From Saccharospirillum sp965652395 (GTDB lineage Bacteria > Pseudomonadota > Gammaproteobacteria > Pseudomonadales > Natronospirillaceae): DNA of 64,000 bases. The position numbers were made by a program, and so were the translations under genes. The notes below the pieces were generated by a model. That model made no database searches. It was not told where the DNA came from and saw only the letters and a list, made by a program, of their open reading frames with translations. Below are positions 60,001 to 64,000 of the stretch, piece after piece (the stretch's first letter is position 1; every line of letters starts with the position of its first letter). The stretch is taken from positions 67,153 through 131,152 of the forward strand of contig CBFGUW010000010.1 in assembly GCA_965652395.1 (NCBI GenBank), written 5' to 3'.

Positions 60001-60434
60001 AGCAAAGCTTTCAGCGCCGATGCGAGAATGGCCGCCTCGATCGCGAAAAATATAAAGGTGAAGGAGGCGTAGATCAGCGAAGTGATGGTCGAACCCAAAT
60101 AACCAAAACCGGCACCACGAGTAAGCAGGTCTATATCGAGGCCGTGCTTGGCCGAATAGTAGGTAATGGGGAAGCCGGTGAGGAAAAACAGCAGGCACAC
60201 CACCAGCATGGCGCTGACGGTATTAATAAAGCCATAGTTCAACGTAACCGCTGCAGCAATGCCCTCAAGTGCCAAAAAGGCCGTGGCACCCAGCGCCGTA
60301 TTACCCACCCGTTCAATACTCATCTTCCGCCCGGAATGAGCGGTGAAGCGAAGGGCGTAATCTTCCAGTGTTTGGTCCGCCACCCACTTATTGTAGTGAC
60401 GGCGGACCTTGAAAATTCTCTGTGATGCGGACAT
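57024..60434 (-). CDS. Permease-like hybrid sensor histidine kinase (NCS1-type transporter-HK-REC)
   Basis: The 1136-residue protein starts with a 12-helix NCS1/cytosine permease-like domain (about 20-490; GNTALGATAFLALEGIAAA, YSAKHGLDIDLLTRGAGFGY, FVALVAQIGEQVDYLRFMP-like loop). Residues 505-546 hold eight cysteines (C508, C511, C523, C531, C534, C535, C541, C545), a probable metal site. Two more helices (575-640) lead to HisKA (His691 in GLSHELRTPLQSILGYA), HATPase (DSGAGI, GTGLGLTIVKLL) and a receiver (Asp977). It probably senses a nucleobase-like or other small molecule by transport or binding and passes phosphate to the LuxR-type regulator behind it. Confidence 0.92.
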   Translation of the reverse strand: MSASQRIFKVRRHYNKWVADQTLEDYALRFTAHSGRKMSIERVGNTALGATAFLALEGIAAAVTLNYGFINTVSAMLVVCLLFFLTGFPITYYSAKHGLDIDLLTRGAGFGYLGSTITSLIYASFTFIFFAIEAAILASALKALLGIPLAIGYFLCAVAVIPIVTHGIKAISRFQAGTQSLWLLLQCAALVVVIIHDFRQIPDWTAYAPAHTPGSDHFDLVLFGAAASVFFALVAQIGEQVDYLRFMPQKTMANRRRWWFWLILAGPGWVLFGVIKMLLGSFLAFLAIRDGLPASEASDPTQMYRTVFLYLTHSPNLALILAALMVIISQMKINVTNAYAGSIAWSNFFSRLTHSHPGRVVWLVFNVTIALILMELGIYQSLEAILGVFAIVAVSWLGSLSADLLINKPLGLSPSYVEFKRAHLYDINPVGLGSMALATTLGMFGYLGAFGETASHLAHFLSLATCFVSVPLLAWLTRGRYYLARQSPELIPLIAQADPTHSHRTLTCGLCENDFEVEDMSFCSAYDQPICSLCCSLDVRCLDSCKPKARLSQQLVEALGAILPGHAVRWVNSRLGRFVLVLVMVSLLLGALLAVIYRQLVPADDAGIALLQQTLWTLFFTLFIVAGVIAWLFLLAHESRVVAQRESNRQTQKLIQEIEAHHVTDQALQQAKELAERANAAKSRYLTGLSHELRTPLQSILGYAQLLSERPDTPAKHRHGLSIIHRSGQYLTDLIEGLLDVSKIEAGRLDLYRNRVNLPELIDQLANMFAIQAREKGIQFHCHLHDPLPREVHTDEKRLRQILINLLSNAIKYTAKGEVQLDIHYRNQVAEFSIRDSGAGIPEDSLERIFAPFERIRNADTPNVPGTGLGLTIVKLLTEIMGGNLTVDSTLGQGSCFSVSVMLPWITETGTNTTQPRRIIGYEGRQRTLCLVDDDPVLRGLLSDLLIPLGFTTLEAHDAQACLAMLDGVAPDLFLLDISMPGMNGLDLAKTLRQWNDERIRKAPIIMLSADAKEHQRKPEEQATYNGYLVKPVSNQQLLDQLGQQLALEWTYQNITPDTSHARAPIKPIQLDIPDHPLIHELKACADIGYPKGVRLALEKIVEAEVLSQPTLEHLSELSQNLQFEQLANSLEVAPA

Positions 60435-60612
60435 GTGTGTGTCTTTTTGGTGCGCCTGCGCATTCTTTTGGTGCGTTTGTTATCGCGAGGCGCGTTATTC
60501 CGGACAGCCGACACGCACGTCAGCGACCGTCGTCCTGGAGTCCGATGGAAATTGCAGAGACTGTGCCAACAGGCGGTTGGCTGCTTGGAAAGATGGCGAC
60601 CGAGGGGGAACC

Positions 60613-61995
60613 TCAGTCGAAAATAACCCCGGGGTTGAGGATGCGCTTCGGGTCCAGCGCTTGTTTCAGGTGCCGCATCAACGCTACTTCCGTTTCGCTC
60701 CGGCATAGGGATAGGTAGGCTTTCTTTTCCACCCCGATGCCATGTTCGGCCGAGACGGACCCGTTGCAGTCCTTCAATGGTGAATAAACGAAAGACTCGA
60801 TGGCATGACGGTCAGACTCCTCAAGCGTGCTCCCGACATTGATGAATATATGTAGGTTGCCATCGCCCAGATGGCCGAAGACGATCAATTTGGCATCCGG
60901 CCACCGGCTGGTCAGATTGGATTTCAGGGCTTCGACATAGGTTTCCATATGCTTGATCGGCAAGCTGACATCGAAGGCGGCGTAAGGAGTGAGTTTCTTG
61001 GTTAAGCGCTCAATGTCGTCACGGATCGCCCACATCTTCGCTTGCTGAGCCTGGGACCCTGCCACGGCCGCATCGGAAATTAATGCCTGTTCGAAGGCCG
61101 TTTCGAGCGCGCCTTCAAAGGTGGTGTGTTCGGATTCGTGATAGTTCGCCGCCTGGATCAATACATAGTAGGGTGCGCTGCTTTCAAGTGGCAGGGTGTG
61201 AGGGCTGTCTTCTCCCGCCATCAGCTCAACATGATCGCGCCACATGACTTCGAAGGCACTGAGCCGCCCACCCAGCCCCCGCTCCAGCTGACGCAACAGT
61301 CGGGGCAGGTTCTGGAACCGGTCAACCGCCACCCAGGCCGTGCTCAGGCTGTGATGCCGGGGGCGCAGCTTCAGCGTAACCCGGGTAACAATGCCCAAAG
61401 TGCCCTCGCTGCCGATGAAAAGCTGTTTGAGATCATAGCCTGTGTTGTTCTTCATCAAGGGGCGCAGGTTGGAGACTACACGACCATCGGCCAATACCGC
61501 TTCCAGTCCGAGCACCTGCTCGCGCATCATCCCGTAGCGCAACACCTCGTTCCCGCCCGCGTTGGTGGAAATCATACCGCCAATGGTGCAGGAACCGCGC
61601 GCACCCAGATCGACCGGGAAATGCAGGTCCTGTTGCTCGACCAGCTCATGAACGCGCTGTAACGGCACCCCGGCCTCCACAGTCAGAGTGCGGTTGTCTA
61701 CATCGATGGGTTCCACACCGGTCATCCGCTCCAACGACAGGCCAATCTGGTCCGGCTGGGCCCGGACCCCATCCACAACCCCGGTCATCCCGCCCAGAGG
61801 AACAACCGACACGCCTGCTTCATGGCACAGAGCCAATGCTTTAGAGACTTCTTCGGTGGAGGCTGGGCGAATGATGGCACCCGCCTGGCTGGGTGTGTGG
61901 TCGAACCAACTGACGGCGCGTTGTTGTACGGCGTCGCCGGTGAGGACTTGGTTGGTGCCCAGGAGGGCTTGCAAGGATTGGATTAGTTTGATCAT
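60613..61995 (-). CDS. FAD-linked oxidase, D-lactate dehydrogenase/GlcD type
   Basis: ATG 61995 gives 460 residues; a ribosome site is weak, so the start is approximate. The FAD_binding_4 domain shows VVPLGGMTGVVDG, VDLGARGSCTIGGMISTNAGG and GSEGTLGIVTRVTLKLRP, and the C-terminal half has GDGNLHIFINVG and AEHGIGVEKKAYL, typical for D-lactate or 2-hydroxyacid dehydrogenases. It oxidises a D-2-hydroxyacid to the 2-oxoacid. It is 178 bases behind the kinase start and not evidently part of the NRPS cluster. Confidence 0.92.
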   Translation of the reverse strand: MIKLIQSLQALLGTNQVLTGDAVQQRAVSWFDHTPSQAGAIIRPASTEEVSKALALCHEAGVSVVPLGGMTGVVDGVRAQPDQIGLSLERMTGVEPIDVDNRTLTVEAGVPLQRVHELVEQQDLHFPVDLGARGSCTIGGMISTNAGGNEVLRYGMMREQVLGLEAVLADGRVVSNLRPLMKNNTGYDLKQLFIGSEGTLGIVTRVTLKLRPRHHSLSTAWVAVDRFQNLPRLLRQLERGLGGRLSAFEVMWRDHVELMAGEDSPHTLPLESSAPYYVLIQAANYHESEHTTFEGALETAFEQALISDAAVAGSQAQQAKMWAIRDDIERLTKKLTPYAAFDVSLPIKHMETYVEALKSNLTSRWPDAKLIVFGHLGDGNLHIFINVGSTLEESDRHAIESFVYSPLKDCNGSVSAEHGIGVEKKAYLSLCRSETEVALMRHLKQALDPKRILNPGVIFD

Positions 61996-62096
61996 GGGGC
62001 ACCGGGTGCGTGAGGTTGAAAAGCAGCTTCCACATAGCTTGCCACGGTACAAGTGACAAGCGCCAGGCCAGGGTCTTGGCTGTTCGTTGGCGCGGA

Positions 62097-62366
62097 CTAC
62101 CGGTCTTCTTTGACGTGCCAAGCGTTCAGGATCACGATCTCGTCAGGCAGGATTCGGTAACGAACGATGTAGTCATGAGCCACCAGTTCGCGGAACTCCT
62201 CTAACTCCGGCACGGCGGTTCCCATAAGCGGTTGCTCAATGAGGCTTTCGATGTTCTTTTTAAGTTGGCGGCTCGCCTTACGGGCCGCCTGGGGGTTCTT
62301 TTGAAGGATAAAGTCGTAGAGTCGAGCCAAGTCCCTACCGGCATGCCGGGTATACGTCAGTTTCAT
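62097..62366 (-). CDS. RelE/ParE family toxin
   Basis: The 89-residue protein fits the ParE/RelE fold: MKLTYTRHAGRDLARLYDFI at the start, an Arg in LVAHDYIVRYRI and the C-terminal VILNAWHVKEDR. Such toxins cut mRNA on the ribosome (RelE) or block gyrase (ParE); the sequence is closer to ParE. It overlaps the antitoxin gene by 4 bases, in antitoxin-toxin order. Confidence 0.88.
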   Translation of the reverse strand: MKLTYTRHAGRDLARLYDFILQKNPQAARKASRQLKKNIESLIEQPLMGTAVPELEEFRELVAHDYIVRYRILPDEIVILNAWHVKEDR

Positions 62367-62629
62367 AGGATTGGGGGTTCCTTCTCATCCTCGGTTCCCC
62401 AGCTTTCGATCCACTCCATGACCTGGTCGCCATCGATCGTCCGACCCGCCTGATAGTCCTCCCAGGACTCCAGCGTAGCCTGGTTCCGCCGTTGCTTTAA
62501 CTCTTCCCGAGCCAGATACTCTTCGACGGCATCCTTGATGATCCAGCCTTTGCTACGGCGCAACTGTTCCGCCGTGCGCTCCAGGCGAGCCAGCAGCTCA
62601 TCCGACATTCTTACACTTGTCATTCCCAT
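62363..62629 (-). CDS. Ribbon-helix-helix (CopG/ParD-like) antitoxin
   Basis: The 88-residue protein begins with a ribbon-helix-helix (MTSVRMSDELLARLERTAEQL, SKGWIIKDAVEEYLARE) and ends with an acidic, flexible tail that would cover the toxin. Two starts are possible (62629 and 62623); AAGGGTGG is before both. It represses its own operon with the toxin, probably through the palindrome at 62644-62662. Confidence 0.88.
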   Translation of the reverse strand: MGMTSVRMSDELLARLERTAEQLRRSKGWIIKDAVEEYLAREELKQRRNQATLESWEDYQAGRTIDGDQVMEWIESWGTEDEKEPPIL

Positions 62630-62643
62630 GGGTCCACCCTTGA

Positions 62644-62662
62644 TGTATTACGGTGCATTACA
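62644..62662 (-). promoter_or_regulatory. Probable operator of the toxin-antitoxin pair
   Basis: A 19-base imperfect palindrome (TGTATTACGG-TGCATTACA) lies 14 bases upstream of the antitoxin start, where RHH antitoxins autoregulate. Confidence 0.5.
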
Positions 62663-62804
62663 TGGTAGTCCTATCGTATGGTGTTGTCATCTGCGTTTGG
62701 GCTTGAGTCGTCTCGATGTTAATCCAGGCTTAAATCTGTGTCGTACTCAGCTCCGAGTGGCCAACATTGCCTGGATGAACCGGATGTCCGCGCCGTGGTT
62801 TGGC

Positions 62805-63046
62805 ATGTGCGTGGTTATTTCTACCCAGGCGAAGCCTGTCTGTCATACCCGGCAACTGAAGGTCACCGCCGGATTCCATGAGTATCAACTCAAGTAAGCC
62901 CACAGGAGCGAACGAGTATTGGGCAGATAGTGCTCAAGGGTCATTGGTTGGTGAAGGCCGGGTTCTCGGTCGATAGCCCGGTTAAGGTCCGGGTGATGGA
63001 GGGGTGTTTGCTTGTGACGGCTGAGTCGGGGATGGAGAGCGACTAA
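62805..63046 (+). pseudogene. SymE-like toxin gene with a frameshift
   Basis: From ATG 62805 the frame reads CHTRQLKVTAGFHEYQLK and stops at 62895-62897. From 62894 the frame +2 continues VSPQERTSIGQIVLKGHWL and then VRVMEGCLLVTAESGMESD to TAA at 63044-63046. Together they make a full SymE-type (SOS-induced AbrB-fold toxin) sequence with the KGHWL...AGF and RVMEGCL core. One missing base near 62893 breaks the gene. SymE genes are often found next to Rhs genes, as here. Confidence 0.65.
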
Positions 63047-63052
63047 AGGAGG

Positions 63053-63079
63053 AAGCCCCGGTTTTTAGACCGGGGCTTT
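63053..63079. terminator. Intrinsic terminator
   Basis: AAGCCCCGGT and ACCGGGGCTT pair perfectly around a 6-base loop, followed by TTG. It separates the SymE remnant from the convergent membrane-protein gene and can act in both directions. Confidence 0.85.
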
Positions 63080-63091
63080 GTACATACTCAG

Positions 63092-63367
63092 TTAGTGGCC
63101 TGCCTTTCGTTTTTTGGCAAACAAATAGAAAAACAGAACTGCTAACACCGAACCGAGACAGAAGAAAAATAGTTCCCAAAACAATTTCATCTGCCCCAGA
63201 ACCAATACGTCATACGCAGTGAATATGGCTTGAATGGGGCTGATCAAAACCATCATCACATAGTCAGGGTTCGCCGCTCCAACATCTATGCTGTTATAAA
63301 TCGCATATCCGCTTAGAGATAAGGCTCCCGATAGATAACACGCCAGGCTTTTGCCAATCCAATTCAT
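63092..63367 (-). CDS. Small membrane protein, probable Rhs immunity protein
   Basis: ATG 63367 has GGTGAG 5 bases upstream and gives 91 residues with three hydrophobic segments (YLSGALSLSGYAIYN, VMMVLISPIQAIFTAY, WELFFFCLGSVLAVLFFYLF) and a basic tail. It has no family I recognise. It starts 10 bases behind the Rhs gene, exactly where the cognate immunity gene is placed in Rhs loci, and a membrane location would suit protection against a peptidoglycan-cutting toxin. Confidence 0.65.
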   Translation of the reverse strand: MNWIGKSLACYLSGALSLSGYAIYNSIDVGAANPDYVMMVLISPIQAIFTAYDVLVLGQMKLFWELFFFCLGSVLAVLFFYLFAKKRKAGH

Positions 63368-63377
63368 GGGCTCACCA

Positions 63378-64000
63378 TTACATATCACATTCACATCTTC
63401 GGACTGTGGGATAAGAGCTACCATCTCTAAACCCCCAGTCGTTATGAACTAATCCGGCCCCTTTGCCGAAAACAGCGGCAGAAATAGTGCCAGGGCTCCC
63501 GTCGCCTAATGGAGCGTAGATTCCTACATGTCCGCCGCTTGCAATCACATCCCCCGGTTGAGGGGTCATTACAACAGGCACTAATGAATAGCCTGGAATG
63601 TGTACATTAGGGTCAGCCCATTCTGAAGCGCTAGGTACACGGCCATCGGGCATTCGACCGGGAGGGTTGCCTCCTGCACTCAGGGCATCGGCAACAAAGA
63701 AATTACATTTCAATGCGAATCTCCCGCCGGTCCCATTTTGACCTCTCAAGCGCCCTCTCGCTTCTGTGTGTGGGTCCCAGGGCTCCCAATAGTCATCAAT
63801 AAGGCCATCCTGAATAAGCACATACTGAACCATGGAATAGTTGTATGCCCCTATTCCATCCAAACCGTTGGGATCGATGTAATTCGTGGGATTCTGATAA
63901 GCATAGCCATAGGTACTGAGACCAGCTGCTAAGCCAAGGGGGTCGCTGGTGATGTATCTTCCGGTACTCGGATCATAGTACCGATGCCAGTTGTAGTGTA
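63378..64000 (-). CDS. Rhs-family toxin, C-terminal part with cysteine amidohydrolase-like tip (truncated by window edge)
   Basis: The frame is open to the window edge and encodes the last 207 residues. RYYDPSTGRYITSDPLGLAA followed by YGYAYQNPTNYIDPNG is the end of the Rhs core. The variable tip (about 155 residues) has LKCNFFVADAL, PQPGDVIASGGHVGIYAPLG and VHNDWGFRDG, which gives the Cys-His-polar order of NlpC/P60 or CHAP-like peptidoglycan hydrolases. It is probably exported by a contact-dependent or type VI route and cleaves wall peptides. The immunity candidate follows. Confidence 0.85.
   Translation of the reverse strand, partial: HYNWHRYYDPSTGRYITSDPLGLAAGLSTYGYAYQNPTNYIDPNGLDGIGAYNYSMVQYVLIQDGLIDDYWEPWDPHTEARGRLRGQNGTGGRFALKCNFFVADALSAGGNPPGRMPDGRVPSASEWADPNVHIPGYSLVPVVMTPQPGDVIASGGHVGIYAPLGDGSPGTISAAVFGKGAGLVHNDWGFRDGSSYPTVRRCECDM

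Noticed and set aside
62535..62897. 120-residue plus-strand frame overlapping the antitoxin gene
   Set aside because: Only its last 30 residues (from 62805) are meaningful, as the 5' half of the SymE-like pseudogene; the rest is antisense to the antitoxin.

Overview
The window looks like a chromosomal segment from a marine-type gammaproteobacterium (order-level guess: Oceanospirillales or Alteromonadales relatives). Reasons: single-copy housekeeping genes of gammaproteobacterial type (ubiC-ubiA, phoB-phoR, pstSCAB-phoU, mtgA, yciA, HU, rubredoxin with its reductase), Pho boxes of the enterobacterial 11-bp pattern, and CsrB-type RNAs with GacA-type upstream sites. No taxon was confirmed by a search.

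Layout. 0-12.8 kb: a truncated gene end, a coiled-coil protein, a TetR/SDR divergent pair with a visible operator, an arsenic operon (arsR-acr3-gapdh-arsJ, with an orphan periplasmic sugar-binding-like protein behind it), small transporters, a transglutaminase-like protein, an AraC regulator and mtgA. 12.8-27.5 kb: a phosphate region with pitA and its DUF47 partner, yciA, the Pho-box-driven pstSCAB-phoU operon, tRNA-Thr(TGT), a DUF3392/S1-P1 nuclease pair, two tandem CsrB-like RNA genes, a response regulator, and phoB-phoR with its own Pho box. 27.5-34.4 kb: ubiC-ubiA, rubredoxin/rubredoxin reductase, HU, an SCP2-like protein, an Lrp regulator divergent from leuA, and several palindromic repeats. 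34.4-36.3 kb: an SGNH-hydrolase lipoprotein followed by a lipase-foldase-like protein.

The main accessory locus is 36.5-60.4 kb, entirely on the minus strand. A permease-like hybrid sensor kinase and a LuxR-type response regulator precede a promoter and a tightly packed operon: a 2720-residue NRPS, a second short NRPS subunit, a fatty-acyl-AMP ligase, two acyl-CoA dehydrogenase-like proteins, an FMN reductase, a stand-alone carrier protein and a cytochrome P450. A Bcr/CflA-type exporter and a flavin reductase follow. The reading is: FAAL loads a fatty acid on the ACP; the dehydrogenases and/or P450 modify the chain; the first condensation domain joins it to serine; the second module adds glycine, oxidised and N-methylated by a luciferase-like monooxygenase and a methyltransferase that both interrupt the glycine adenylation domain; and a terminal reductase releases the product as an aldehyde or alcohol. 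The glycine adenylation domain is also split over two polypeptides. This is the best candidate in the window for an undescribed system.

60.6-64 kb: an FAD-linked oxidase, an RHH/RelE-ParE toxin-antitoxin pair, a frameshifted SymE-like gene, and the 3' end of an Rhs gene whose tip looks like a cysteine amidohydrolase, with a likely membrane immunity protein. A family of about 100-130-bp palindromes with a common core but unrelated arms occurs at 27.6, 34.3 and 38.4 kb.
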